Program-made: the position numbers and the translations under genes
Assembly: GCF_001269905.1 (NCBI RefSeq)
Contig: NZ_LHVK01000025.1
Coordinates: 1 to 64,000, forward strand
DNA from: Pseudomonas corrugata
GTDB taxonomy: Bacteria; Pseudomonadota; Gammaproteobacteria; Pseudomonadales; Pseudomonadaceae
Direction of reading: 5' to 3'
Length of the DNA stretch: 64,000 nt
Notes under the pieces: model-generated
Told to the model about the DNA's origin: nothing
Database searches by the model: none
Seen by the model: only the letters and a program-made list of their open reading frames with translations
Part shown: positions 43,761-53,552 of the stretch, in pieces
How positions within the stretch are numbered: the first letter of the stretch is position 1
How the letters are laid out: the number at the start of each line of letters is the position of its first letter

Positions 43761-45707
43761 ATGCGCCTGAAATTGCTGACCAACCTCAATACCCTGCTTT
43801 TATTGGCCGTTTGCCTGGGCCTCGGCACCACGCTCTGGTGGTCCCAGGCCGCCCTGGAGCGTCCCTACCTGTTGATGGAGCGCTACGTGGGTCTGTCACG
43901 GCAATTCCAGGGCGAGGTTACGCGCAACATCGAAGATTACCTGGCCAGTGGCGATGCCTTGCGACTCAGCGCCGCGAGCCAGGCTCTCGACACCCTGCAA
44001 AAAGAACTGGATCACTTTCCCCCGGAACTGGCCCGCACCCTCAGGCCGAGCCTGTCGAGCCTGGACGGTTTCTGCAAGACCGACCTGCTGGCTGCCGGCA
44101 AACTGGCCGGCGATCCCCAGGCCCTGCTGCTGCAGGCCGAACGTGAATTGGGCGCCAACCTGGACCAGCTCGCCCAGTACGCCAACGGCGCCCCGAGTTA
44201 CTTGCCTCTGTTGTTCAGCGCATCACAGCACCTGGGGCGATTGTCCCTTGCGCGAGACAAGCTGGTCAGCAGCGGGCGTAGTGAGTTGGCCACTGATGTC
44301 GAGCGGGAAGTGGAAAGTATCCGTGCGCAGGCCGGGCAACTGGACAGTCTGCCGTTGCTGGGCGTGACAACCAGCAGCGATTCCGCCGGCGATGATTTCG
44401 CCGCGCTGATGGGCCTGGAAAACCAGGAAAAAGCTGTCACTGAAGACGCCGGCATCGCCCTCAAGCGCGAACTCAACAGCCTGCTCGGTCGCTACCCCGC
44501 GGAACTGGCGCGCACCCGAGAACTGATCCAGAAGCGCACTGAACTGAGCAACGCCACCCACGTGAAAACCGCCGACGTGCAACAGGCGATCGATGCCCTG
44601 GAACCAGTGGTTCGGGCCCAGCACGGGCAGATCCAGGGCGAGGTCCGGTTGATACAGGGGGTGATGATCGGCTTGATCCTGTTGATCGCACTGCTTATCG
44701 ACACCTTGCAACGACGCCTGGCCCGGACTTTGACGCACCTGGCGCCAGCCCTGTCGACCTGGGCCGAAGGCGACTTCAGCCGCGACATCCATGTGGGCGC
44801 CAGCAACCGTGAGTTGCAAGACATCCAAGCGTCACTCAATCGGCTGCGGGCTTATCTGGCGGACCTCGTGGGCACTATCCACCTGAACGCAGAGCAGGTC
44901 GCTGGCAGCAGCCGGGCCCTGGCCGATCTCAGCGCCGAGATGCACAGCGGCGCGGAGTATCAGGCTGATGATACGGCGCTGATCCGCGATTCCCTCAGCG
45001 AACTTGAAGCGACCATTCAACAGGTGGCCGGTGATGCCAGCCAGGCCGCCGACGCCAGCCGCAGCGCCGGGCAAGCCGTGGCGCAAGGGCAGAAAGTCAT
45101 CGGCCTGAGTCTCACCGGCCTGCATGCACTGGTGGGCGAAGTACAGGGCAACGCACAGATGATCGAACAACTGGCCGAAGAGTCGGCCACCATTGGCGGT
45201 GTGTTGACGGTGATTCGCTCGATTGCCGACCAGACCAACCTGCTGGCGCTCAATGCCGCCATCGAAGCCGCCCGCGCCGGGGAGATGGGCCGTGGCTTTG
45301 CCGTAGTGGCCGAGGAGGTCCGTTCCCTGGCCCAACGTACGGCGGGGGCCACAGCCGAAATCCAGGCCTTGATCGCCCGCCTGCAACTGGCGGCGCGTCA
45401 GTCAGTCGATGGCATGCGCGCCCAAGTCGAACACGCCGAAGCCACCGCCAACCAGGCACAAGCGGCCGACGGTGCACTGGATAAAATCGTCGATGCTATC
45501 CAGACCATCGCCGACACCGCCGTGCGCATCGCCGAAGTCACCGCCCAACAGAGCGGCGCCGTCAGTGAAATCCGCGATCACAGCGAGCGTATTCACCTAT
45601 TGGGCGGGGAAAACCTGCTGCGTATCGGCCAGGGACGGGAACAAGGCGAAAACCTGCTGGTGCTGGGTGGGCGTCTGCATACGGCGGTACAAGCGTTTCG
45701 TGTTTGA
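43761..45707 (+). CDS. ctpL: methyl-accepting chemotaxis protein (CtpL-like)
   Basis: A 648-residue chemoreceptor. Transmembrane helices lie at about 9-28 and 297-316 and enclose a long, helical periplasmic sensor of about 265 residues. A HAMP-like linker and the cytoplasmic signalling domain follow, with the conserved hairpin tip ADQTNLLALNAAIEAARAGE (about 490-509). The protein ends without a CheR-tethering pentapeptide. In P. aeruginosa the receptor in this position, CtpL, works in phosphate taxis. The ligand here is inferred from position only. Confidence 0.8.
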   Translation: MRLKLLTNLNTLLLLAVCLGLGTTLWWSQAALERPYLLMERYVGLSRQFQGEVTRNIEDYLASGDALRLSAASQALDTLQKELDHFPPELARTLRPSLSSLDGFCKTDLLAAGKLAGDPQALLLQAERELGANLDQLAQYANGAPSYLPLLFSASQHLGRLSLARDKLVSSGRSELATDVEREVESIRAQAGQLDSLPLLGVTTSSDSAGDDFAALMGLENQEKAVTEDAGIALKRELNSLLGRYPAELARTRELIQKRTELSNATHVKTADVQQAIDALEPVVRAQHGQIQGEVRLIQGVMIGLILLIALLIDTLQRRLARTLTHLAPALSTWAEGDFSRDIHVGASNRELQDIQASLNRLRAYLADLVGTIHLNAEQVAGSSRALADLSAEMHSGAEYQADDTALIRDSLSELEATIQQVAGDASQAADASRSAGQAVAQGQKVIGLSLTGLHALVGEVQGNAQMIEQLAEESATIGGVLTVIRSIADQTNLLALNAAIEAARAGEMGRGFAVVAEEVRSLAQRTAGATAEIQALIARLQLAARQSVDGMRAQVEHAEATANQAQAADGALDKIVDAIQTIADTAVRIAEVTAQQSGAVSEIRDHSERIHLLGGENLLRIGQGREQGENLLVLGGRLHTAVQAFRV

Positions 45708-45725
45708 CTGCCAGCGACAATCCCG

Positions 45726-45814
45726 TGTGGGAGCGGGCCTGCTCGCGATGGCGGTGGGTCAGCTTGCTTGGATGCCGAATGTGCCGCCCTCTTCGCGAGC
45801 AAGCCCGCTCCCAC
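45726..45814. repeat. REPIN
   Basis: Inverted REP pair of a TGTGGGAGCGGGCCTGCTCG variety, after the chemoreceptor gene. The rest of the 317 bp gap up to aroQ contains the probable aroQ promoter but nothing else I can name. Confidence 0.88.
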
Positions 45815-46024
45815 CCTGATCTGGGGTGGACACAACATCCATGTCCCCACAGGGCTCAAGGTGGCCTATGCCGGCATGGGTGACCGGATGCCTGGGCATG
45901 GTCACAAATTTTTCGCAAACATCGGTCAACGTGCTGGCTATTGCCGAGAACTGGACAGTCATTAAGGCTTTGCGGCATAGTCGCCGGGTTCTGATACCTG
46001 CTCACAGATAACAAGGAACAGCAG

Positions 46025-46477
46025 ATGGCAACTCTTTTGGTCCTGCACGGACCCAACCTGAACCTGCTGGGCACCCGTGAACCGGGCGTCTATGGCGCGG
46101 TGACACTGGCCCAGATCAACCAGGACCTGGAGCAGCGGGCCCGCGCCGCCGGCCACCATCTGCTCTACCTGCAAAGCAATGCCGAATATGAATTGATCGA
46201 CCGCATCCATGCCGCCCGTGGCGAAGGCGTGGACTTCATTTTGATCAATCCAGCAGCTTTTACGCATACAAGTGTCGCATTACGTGACGCGCTGCTGGCG
46301 GTGAGCATCCCATTCATCGAAGTGCATTTGTCCAACGTGCACAAACGCGAACCTTTCCGCCATCACTCCTACTTCTCCGATGTAGCGGTGGGAGTGATCT
46401 GCGGCCTTGGCGCCAGCGGTTACCGACTGGCCCTGGAGGCCGCCCTAGAGCAGCTTGAAAAACAGGCAACAGCTTGA
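46025..46477 (+). CDS. aroQ: type II 3-dehydroquinate dehydratase
   Basis: A 150-residue enzyme of the shikimate pathway that dehydrates 3-dehydroquinate. The N-terminal HGPNLNLLGTREPGVYG block includes the catalytic tyrosine (Tyr24), INPAAFTHTSVALRDAL is split over about 77-94, and the catalytic histidine lies in EVHLSNVHKREPFRHHS (about 99-115). It precedes accB by 48 bp, as in other Pseudomonas. P. aeruginosa carries dipZ between the chemoreceptor and aroQ; that gene is not here. Confidence 0.95.
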   Translation: MATLLVLHGPNLNLLGTREPGVYGAVTLAQINQDLEQRARAAGHHLLYLQSNAEYELIDRIHAARGEGVDFILINPAAFTHTSVALRDALLAVSIPFIEVHLSNVHKREPFRHHSYFSDVAVGVICGLGASGYRLALEAALEQLEKQATA

Positions 46478-46525
46478 ACAACAAGCGTTAAACGCCCCTG
46501 ACCGACCCTTGGGAGTTGATGATTC

Positions 46526-46993
46526 ATGGATATCCGTAAAGTTAAGAAACTGATCGAATTGCTGGAAGAGTCCGGCATCGACGAGCTCGAGATCAAGGAA
46601 GGCGAAGAGTCCGTACGCATCAGCCGTCACAGCAAGACTCCAGCCCAGCAATTCTACGCCCCGGCACCGATGCAGGCTCCGGCCGCCGCACCAGCACCTG
46701 CCGCACCTGCCGCAGCTGCTCCGGCCGCAGCAGCAACGGCTGCCGCTCCAGCGCTCAACGGCACTGTGGCCCGTTCGCCAATGGTAGGCACCTTCTATCG
46801 CAAGTCTTCGCCAACCTCGCCGTCCTTCGTTGAAGTGGGCCAGACCGTGAAGAAAGGCGACACCCTGTGCATCGTCGAAGCCATGAAGATGATGAACCAC
46901 ATCGAAGCTGAAACCAGCGGTGTGATCGAGTCCATCCTCGTTGAAGACGGCCAGCCGGTTGAGTACGACCAACCGCTGTTCACCATCGTTTGA
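46526..46993 (+). CDS. accB: biotin carboxyl carrier protein of acetyl-CoA carboxylase
   Basis: A 155-residue BCCP. The N-terminal helix (MDIRKVKKLIELLEESGI) is followed by a long Ala/Pro-rich linker (about 40-80) and the C-terminal biotinyl domain with EAMKMMN; the biotinylated residue is Lys121. It carries the carboxyl group between the biotin carboxylase (next gene) and the carboxyltransferase in fatty acid synthesis. AccC starts 17 bp downstream. Confidence 0.96.
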   Translation: MDIRKVKKLIELLEESGIDELEIKEGEESVRISRHSKTPAQQFYAPAPMQAPAAAPAPAAPAAAAPAAAATAAAPALNGTVARSPMVGTFYRKSSPTSPSFVEVGQTVKKGDTLCIVEAMKMMNHIEAETSGVIESILVEDGQPVEYDQPLFTIV

Positions 46994-47010
46994 ACCGCGG
47001 AGAGCCTTTG

Positions 47011-48366
47011 ATGACTGCGAAGCTGGAAAAAGTCCTGATCGCGAACCGCGGTGAGATCGCCCTGCGGATCCTGCGTGCCTGCAAAGAGATGGGCATCAAG
47101 ACCGTCGCCGTTTACTCCAAGGCCGACAAAGAGCTGATGCACCTGGGCCTGGCGGACGAATCCGTCTGCATCGGCCCGGCCTCTGCCGCGCACTCCTACC
47201 TGCACATCCCGGCGATCATTGCCGCTGCCGAAGTGACCGGCGCCACCGCCATTCACCCAGGCTACGGGTTCCTGGCGGAAAACGCCGACTTCGCCGAACA
47301 GGTCGAGAATTCCGGCTTTGCCTTCATCGGCCCGAAAGCTGAAACCATCCGCCTAATGGGCGACAAGGTTTCGGCCAAGCACGCCATGATCGCTGCCGGC
47401 GTGCCGACCGTTCCGGGTTCCGACGGCCCGCTGCCTGAAGACGAAGAAACCGCCCTGCGCATCGGTCGCGAAGTCGGTTACCCGGTGATCATCAAGGCCG
47501 CCGGCGGCGGCGGTGGTCGCGGCATGCGCGTGGTACACAAGGAAGAAGACCTGATTTCCTCGGCGAAACTGACCCGCTCCGAAGCAGGCGCGGCGTTCGG
47601 CAACCCGATGGTCTACCTGGAAAAATTCCTGACCAACCCACGCCACGTCGAAGTCCAGGTGCTGTCCGACGGCCAGGGCCAGGCCATCCATCTGGGCGAC
47701 CGCGATTGCTCACTGCAACGTCGCCACCAGAAGGTCCTCGAAGAAGCGCCGGCACCGGGCATCGACGAGAAGGCCCGCCAGGAAGTCCTGGCTCGTTGCG
47801 TCAAGGCCTGCATCGACATCGGCTACCGCGGTGCCGGTACCTTCGAGTTCCTGTACGAGAACGGTCGCTTCTACTTCATCGAAATGAACACCCGTGTTCA
47901 GGTGGAGCACCCGGTTTCGGAAATGGTCACAGGTATCGACATCGTCAAGGAGATGCTCAGCATCGCCGCCGGCAACAAGCTGTCGTTCACCCAGGATGAC
48001 GTAGTCATTCGCGGTCACGCACTGGAATGCCGGATCAACGCCGAAGACCCGAAAACCTTCATGCCAAGCCCAGGCACGGTCAAGCACTTCCATGCACCGG
48101 GCGGCAATGGCGTTCGCGTCGACTCGCACCTGTACAGCGGTTATGCCGTTCCGCCGAACTACGATTCGTTGATCGGCAAGCTGATCACCTACGGGGCGAC
48201 CCGCGACGAAGCCATGGCGCGCATGCGCAATGCGCTGGAAGAAATCGTGGTTGACGGGATCAAGACCAACATCCCGCTGCACCGCGATCTGGTACGTGAC
48301 AAAGGCTTCTGCGAAGGCGGCGTCAACATCCATTACCTGGAACACAAGCTGGCCCACGAGGCTTGA
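47011..48366 (+). CDS. accC: biotin carboxylase subunit of acetyl-CoA carboxylase
   Basis: A 451-residue ATP-grasp carboxylase that carboxylates the biotin on AccB. The N-terminal EKVLIANRGEIALRILRA, the Gly-rich ATP loop KAAGGGGGRGMRVV (about 159-172), and the EMNTRVQVEHPVSE catalytic block (about 291-304) are intact. The ATG at 47011 has GGAGAG upstream. It ends the aroQ-accB-accC cluster and is followed by a strong bidirectional terminator. Confidence 0.96.
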   Translation: MTAKLEKVLIANRGEIALRILRACKEMGIKTVAVYSKADKELMHLGLADESVCIGPASAAHSYLHIPAIIAAAEVTGATAIHPGYGFLAENADFAEQVENSGFAFIGPKAETIRLMGDKVSAKHAMIAAGVPTVPGSDGPLPEDEETALRIGREVGYPVIIKAAGGGGGRGMRVVHKEEDLISSAKLTRSEAGAAFGNPMVYLEKFLTNPRHVEVQVLSDGQGQAIHLGDRDCSLQRRHQKVLEEAPAPGIDEKARQEVLARCVKACIDIGYRGAGTFEFLYENGRFYFIEMNTRVQVEHPVSEMVTGIDIVKEMLSIAAGNKLSFTQDDVVIRGHALECRINAEDPKTFMPSPGTVKHFHAPGGNGVRVDSHLYSGYAVPPNYDSLIGKLITYGATRDEAMARMRNALEEIVVDGIKTNIPLHRDLVRDKGFCEGGVNIHYLEHKLAHEA

Positions 48367-48382
48367 TGTCCCAAGTGATGTA

Positions 48383-48418
48383 AAAAAGACCCCGGTCCGT
48401 TGGCCGGGGTCTTTTTTT
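48383..48418. terminator. bidirectional rho-independent terminator
   Basis: A perfect GACCCCGG...CCGGGGTC hairpin flanked by an A run on the left and a T run on the right, so it works for accC (plus) and for the large toxin-like gene (minus, stop at 48432). Confidence 0.92.
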
Positions 48419-48431
48419 GCCTGCCGACCGA

Positions 48432-51400
48432 TCAGCTCAGCAGCACCGTCGAGAAAGCTTGCGTTTCGATCTGCGCCGAAGTCACCGGCCTCCCCTGCCC
48501 AGTGCTGATGGCACCACTGGAGTTCGCGACCAGGGGCTCGTTACGCACGCGTCTCATGAACCCCCGTGCCCGTACCGACACCGGATCGGCGCTCTTTTTC
48601 GCTCGCGCCAGCACTGGTATGTAGTAACGCTCGACTTGGCCGCGCCCTGTCTTGAACACCGACGTCACGCCACTGCGCAGGTCCAGCGCGACACCATAGG
48701 TACTGCCAAAACAGGAAGAGTACGACCAGTAATCCCACGTGGGTTGCAGGCCCTGGCGCCGCATCGCCGCCCTGACCCGCCCGCCGATGTCAGTGCCCGT
48801 CAGCCAATCCCCACCCACCAGGGTGGCGCGGATATCCTGCGCCACTCCGCCCAGACGCTGCGTTATGTCCCGCAAACAGCGTTCGATCAGCGCGCGGATA
48901 TTGTGATCAAAGTGAATGACAGCGCCCATTCCGGTGGTCGGGTTGTGCAGCGAAGCGATCACGCAGGTCTGCGCGTTCAGGGAGAACAGATAATTGTCTG
49001 CGACGGCCTCGCTGAACCTCGCCACTACCGCCTCGCCCTGCAATGCGCCCCTTGAGACATCCGGGAAGACATGCCCAGGAAACGCCGCCCGCAAGTCATC
49101 CACTCGCCCAAGATAAGCCACCTCGCCGTTTCCACCCAGCAAGCCCGGCTTATCGTAGACCCACTTGCCATTCGACATCCTGCGCAGGGGCTCTTGATAA
49201 AGCGCCCCGGGACTCCTGGCATCCACCAGGCGCAGACCGTCAAGAGAGGGATGTTTCTTCACCTGGTAGTACCTGCCTTTATGCTTGATAAAGTAGGTGT
49301 CCCGCGGCTGTGAAGCACTGGACGGGCTACGCCAGGTGCCCTTGAAAATGCCCTCCTCAGTCACCTCCACCAGATTTGCAGGCACTTTCCTGATGGACTG
49401 ATGCGCCTTGAAGCGTATGGGTCGTAGCGTTGGATCAGTCTCTTTGGCGGCGGGGGCTGCATGCCTCAAGCGCCGGGCCGACAACGATGCAGGCTTCACC
49501 ACCTGCCCCAGACGCCTGACAGCGCCCACGATCTGTAGCCCAAACGCGGCGAACAACGCTCCCCAGGTCGCGAACATCCAATGCCACAGCGCGCTTTCCG
49601 TGTCGCCCTGGACATGCGCCTCGATGGCCTGCCCGGAACTGACGGTACTGAGGGCGATATCCAGCAGCAGGACAAAAGGGGGATACACCATGCATACCGG
49701 CGCTGACGCAAAGAGCAGGCCCTTGATGACCTGGCCCTCGATCACTTCGATACGGCTGGTGGTGACATCCTCCACATCAGTGATGCTGCGCTCGATATAG
49801 GCATCGAACTCGGCCCGGATGTCGATCACCCGATTGAGTTCGCGCAGCGCATCGACGCGAGCACTCGTCGTCGCCAGGGCCACCAGCGAACGCCTTACCT
49901 TTTCTCTGGCGGTGAGCGCCACCCGCCCCACGACATAATCACGCAGTCGTGCAGCGACCCCTCCGGAAAAACCCCGGTACCGGCGAAAGGTAACGCCGTC
50001 CGGCGCGTCTGGCGTGTACAGCCAGGATGAACGTTTCGGATCGAAGTAGATGAAAACGTAAACGCCCAATACGACATGCCCATCGACAGTAAACCTGACC
50101 ACGCCCTCGCGCCTCACCACAGTCCCCGGATATTCAGGGCCCGACACTGCCACCAACTCCCCCAGCAGGGTGACTTGCCGGGTGAGCCACCAGAATTCCG
50201 AATCGTTCAACAGGCCCTTGCCCTTCGCGACGCGCAGGTCACGATCCATTCGGATCAGCAGCATGTGGCGGTAGGTATTGCGGCGCTTGATGTAGGCAGG
50301 CGAATCGACGTCGAGGAACCTGGCGCGGGTCTCTTTCCCATAACGCTCGCCCACATAAGCCCGTCGGATATAGAGCGCCAACTCGGCACTGCGGACCTGC
50401 CTCAGGTCCTGCCCGACAGAGGAACGCACACCTTTGCGGGGGTCATCGATACCCGAGTTGTCGTCGTACCCATGGATGACCAGATCCAGCAGGCTCGCGG
50501 TCTTCGTGTCACGGCCCGCGAGCCCCGGGCTGTAGTCGATGAGGATCGTCGCGGGATCCACCGACTCAAGTACGCCCCTGCTGCGCAGGTAAGGCGTGAT
50601 CGCCTGGGCGACGGTGCGCTTGGCGAAGTCCACGAAGACTTCGAAGTCCGCAAGCTGCTCGCTGAATGCCCGCTGGTGCAGCAGGAGCTCCTGACTCAAA
50701 CTGCTGATGTTTCGACGGGAATCAAGCGGCAGTGCGGAATACCAGCGAGGCGAGTCGTCCAACTGCACCTGCGCCAGGTTATGGGCCAACCCCATGGCCA
50801 CGGCGTCTTCCAGGCACGCCCTGAATCCCGTCGCTCCGGCCCTTAGATCCTTGCCCATGTCCCATGAAACCGGCTTGTCCACCACACGGGCAAAGTATTC
50901 CCGAGCCACATCGCGACCATTCGGGGACAATTGCTGCATCAGGTATTCGCGCCCTGCCTCATTTCGGGTCCATGCGCCTATTTCCACACTCACGGCCCAC
51001 AGCGACGGCAACTCGATCCACTCCTGGCCATCGGGCTTGGCGGGGGCATACAGCAACAGGTCACCCTGCATGTCCTCGCGGAAAAACAGCAGCAGATCAG
51101 CGCATTGCAATCCGTTTGGCAGTGCCAGGCCGGTGACATGCAGCAGGCTGGCGGACAGCACCGACGCCTCGCCGCCCCAGAGGGCTTTGACCGCGTCATG
51201 ATTGACCGCCTTCAGATGACCCGCGCAACGCGCAATGAATGCGCTTTGCTGCAGTCGGGCCGTCAGCCAATCGAACATGGCGGGTTTCAGATCAGCCCGA
51301 CCATATCGATCGGTCAACGCCTGCAAGTACCCGGCAGGCGCATCCACATCCGCCAACAAACGGCTGACGAACGCCGATGAAAGGGGCTGATTGCGCAGCA

Positions 51401-52382
51401 TCGCGCCATTTTCCACCAGAAGTACCGACACGGCATCCGACCTTGCCGGCCCCGCCACCAGCAGGTCACTCAGGCTGTAACGTTGTATGGGCTGATCAAC
51501 GACCGCTCTCCATTGCAACGTCACCCGAACATTGTCCGGCTCGACGTCCATGTCCAGCTCATGCCTGATATACGCCTTGGCCTGTTGCCGGGCGAAGGCA
51601 CGCAACGAGCCCACGCCATCGTGCAACTCATCGACCAGCGCCTGCGCCTGCTGAGTCCGCTCCTGGAGGAGCCGTAGCGATGCTCGCCCGGGTTCATCCA
51701 ACACCCGCAGCCAATGAGGCAGTTGCAAGCGTGCCAACGCATCGAGATCCCGGCGCTCCTGCTCGGTGGCCAGCCCAGTCACTTCATTCATGCGACGCCA
51801 GGCGTCCTGGAGCGTTTCGATGCGCTCGCGCAGATCATCGACGTCCAGCCCCTCCAACTGATCGGACTGAAAAATCCTGTCGATGGCCGCCATGTGCTCA
51901 CCGAGCTTCTGCTGGACCACGCCCTCGAGCGAGGCGTCGCCGCTAGTCATTCGCCAATAACGACTCAGGTAGTCCTTGTAGTGCTGAATGCCCCCCCAGA
52001 CGGCGGACTCCACCACCTGGACAATGACCTCCCGACGCTCGGCCGTAAAACCCAAGTCGGGCCCGCCAGGCCAACGGAACGCCACGTCGTATTCCTCGTC
52101 AGGCGCAATCGGTTTGTCGTCGATCATCCGTTGCAGCACCGTGTCCAGCAGGGTGCCGATGAAATGTGGATCGATGTTGCCTTCCTGATAACGGGTACGC
52201 AGTTCGACCAGCAGATACTCTTCCAGCACCTCCAGCAAGGTCATCTGGGTCTGCAGGCGCGTGTCGATGACGGCCTTCCAGCGTGCCAGTCTTTCCAGAA
52301 CGGCTGATGCGGTTTGCGCTTGCGGAACAGATACCGGTCCTGCGCCATTCACCTTGCTTTGCCCCTCGGCAGTGTTGTCCAT
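48432..52382 (-). CDS. large dermonecrotic-toxin-like protein with C-terminal CheD/CNF1-like deamidase domain
   Basis: A 1316-residue protein; GGGAGG lies 6 bp before the ATG at 52382. Residues 1-550 are mostly helical with no signal peptide. About 560-860 resembles the dermonecrotic-toxin (DUF6543) region of large Pseudomonas proteins. Two hydrophobic segments follow (about 885-915 and 930-955), as in toxins that cross membranes. The end (about 1120-1240) resembles CheD glutamine deamidases: Cys1140 in AQTCVIASLHNP and His1157 in AVIHFDH are 17 residues apart, the same spacing as the CheD pair as I recall it, followed by ATLVGGDWL and TDIGGRVR. CNF1 and BLF1 toxins share this fold. A single gene between core accC and prmA; no immunity gene is visible. 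The family links are from reading only. Confidence 0.6.
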   Translation of the reverse strand: MDNTAEGQSKVNGAGPVSVPQAQTASAVLERLARWKAVIDTRLQTQMTLLEVLEEYLLVELRTRYQEGNIDPHFIGTLLDTVLQRMIDDKPIAPDEEYDVAFRWPGGPDLGFTAERREVIVQVVESAVWGGIQHYKDYLSRYWRMTSGDASLEGVVQQKLGEHMAAIDRIFQSDQLEGLDVDDLRERIETLQDAWRRMNEVTGLATEQERRDLDALARLQLPHWLRVLDEPGRASLRLLQERTQQAQALVDELHDGVGSLRAFARQQAKAYIRHELDMDVEPDNVRVTLQWRAVVDQPIQRYSLSDLLVAGPARSDAVSVLLVENGAMLRNQPLSSAFVSRLLADVDAPAGYLQALTDRYGRADLKPAMFDWLTARLQQSAFIARCAGHLKAVNHDAVKALWGGEASVLSASLLHVTGLALPNGLQCADLLLFFREDMQGDLLLYAPAKPDGQEWIELPSLWAVSVEIGAWTRNEAGREYLMQQLSPNGRDVAREYFARVVDKPVSWDMGKDLRAGATGFRACLEDAVAMGLAHNLAQVQLDDSPRWYSALPLDSRRNISSLSQELLLHQRAFSEQLADFEVFVDFAKRTVAQAITPYLRSRGVLESVDPATILIDYSPGLAGRDTKTASLLDLVIHGYDDNSGIDDPRKGVRSSVGQDLRQVRSAELALYIRRAYVGERYGKETRARFLDVDSPAYIKRRNTYRHMLLIRMDRDLRVAKGKGLLNDSEFWWLTRQVTLLGELVAVSGPEYPGTVVRREGVVRFTVDGHVVLGVYVFIYFDPKRSSWLYTPDAPDGVTFRRYRGFSGGVAARLRDYVVGRVALTAREKVRRSLVALATTSARVDALRELNRVIDIRAEFDAYIERSITDVEDVTTSRIEVIEGQVIKGLLFASAPVCMVYPPFVLLLDIALSTVSSGQAIEAHVQGDTESALWHWMFATWGALFAAFGLQIVGAVRRLGQVVKPASLSARRLRHAAPAAKETDPTLRPIRFKAHQSIRKVPANLVEVTEEGIFKGTWRSPSSASQPRDTYFIKHKGRYYQVKKHPSLDGLRLVDARSPGALYQEPLRRMSNGKWVYDKPGLLGGNGEVAYLGRVDDLRAAFPGHVFPDVSRGALQGEAVVARFSEAVADNYLFSLNAQTCVIASLHNPTTGMGAVIHFDHNIRALIERCLRDITQRLGGVAQDIRATLVGGDWLTGTDIGGRVRAAMRRQGLQPTWDYWSYSSCFGSTYGVALDLRSGVTSVFKTGRGQVERYYIPVLARAKKSADPVSVRARGFMRRVRNEPLVANSSGAISTGQGRPVTSAQIETQAFSTVLLS

Positions 52383-52643
52383 CACGTTCCTCCCTGTTGT
52401 GCGGACCCTCACCTTATCCGCCGTACAACACCTCCATGTCATACATATATATATCGAAACACCACGCCGGGCGGCAGCCGCGGCCTGCCACGGGCCACCG
52501 GGCTTATCCACTTTGACGGCGACCTGGCGTACACTGCGCAGCTTTCGCAGCCTGGTGACCTGCGTGGCTGATTCGGGTACTCAAATTAGCCACACACGCC
52601 ACCAAGACTGCTTCCTGTAGATTTATTTCCAAAGGTGCCCGCC
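52383..52643. other. 261 bp divergent gap between toxin-like gene and prmA
   Basis: The toxin-like gene and prmA are transcribed away from each other, so both promoters should lie here. An AT-rich stretch (CATATATATATCG, about 52440-52453) is the best candidate promoter zone. No repeat or RNA gene is apparent. Confidence 0.4.
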
Positions 52644-53522
52644 ATGCCTTGGCTGCAAGTACGTCTGGCCATCAGCCCGGAACAAGCCGAAACCTACGAA
52701 GATGCGTTTCTTGAAGTAGGCGCCGTATCGGTCACCTTCATGGACGCCGAAGACCAGCCGATCTTCGAGCCGGAACTCAACACCACCCCGCTGTGGTCAC
52801 ATACCCACCTGCTGGCCCTGTTCGAAGGTGGCGCCGAAGCGGCCAGCGTGCTGGCCCATCTGGAACTGCTGACCGGCAGCCCGCTGCCCGAACATCACAG
52901 CGAAGTGATCGAAGACCAGGATTGGGAACGCAGCTGGATGGACAATTTCCAGCCGATGCGCTTTGGCCAGCGGCTGTGGATCGTACCGAGCTGGCACGCG
53001 GCGCCGGAGCCGGACGCCGTCAACCTGCTGCTGGACCCGGGCCTGGCGTTCGGCACCGGCACCCACCCGACCACCGCGTTGTGCCTGGAATGGCTCGACG
53101 GCCAGGACCTCAAGGGCTGCAATGTGCTCGACTTCGGCTGCGGGTCGGGCATCCTGGCCATTGCCGCGCTGCTGCTGGGCGCTAAAGAAGCGGTTGGCAC
53201 CGACATCGACGTGCAGGCCCTGGAAGCGTCCCGCGACAACGCCGGGCGCAACAACATTGCCGAAGCACTGTTCCCACTCTATCTGCCGCAGGACCTGCCC
53301 CAGGTCCAGGCCGACGTACTGGTGGCCAATATCCTTGCCGGACCGTTGGTTTCCCTGGCGCCGCAACTGTCGGGCCTGGTCAAGCCGGGTGGGCGACTGG
53401 CGCTGTCGGGCATCCTGGCCGAGCAGGGTGAAGAAGTTGCCGCCGCTTATGCCGCCGACTTTGACCTGGACCCGATTGCCAATCGTGATGGCTGGGTGCG
53501 CATCACCGGACGTCGGCGCTAG
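52644..53522 (+). CDS. prmA: ribosomal protein L11 methyltransferase
   Basis: A 292-residue SAM-dependent methyltransferase that trimethylates ribosomal protein L11. The N-terminal L11-binding domain (MPWLQVRLAI) is followed by a methyltransferase core with LDPGLAFGTGTHPTT (about 131-145), LDFGCGSGILAIAAL (about 162-176) and VANILAGPL (about 229-237, the NPPY-like motif). Length is typical. The ATG at 52644 is preferred over an in-frame start 9 bases upstream. Confidence 0.95.
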   Translation: MPWLQVRLAISPEQAETYEDAFLEVGAVSVTFMDAEDQPIFEPELNTTPLWSHTHLLALFEGGAEAASVLAHLELLTGSPLPEHHSEVIEDQDWERSWMDNFQPMRFGQRLWIVPSWHAAPEPDAVNLLLDPGLAFGTGTHPTTALCLEWLDGQDLKGCNVLDFGCGSGILAIAALLLGAKEAVGTDIDVQALEASRDNAGRNNIAEALFPLYLPQDLPQVQADVLVANILAGPLVSLAPQLSGLVKPGGRLALSGILAEQGEEVAAAYAADFDLDPIANRDGWVRITGRRR

Positions 53523-53552
53523 AATGGCCGCCTGTACCCACCGGATTGCCGC

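Noticed and set aside
52635..53522. prmA or accC as an immunity partner of the toxin-like protein
   Set aside because: Both are conserved housekeeping genes with complete motifs and are present in this order without the toxin in P. aeruginosa.
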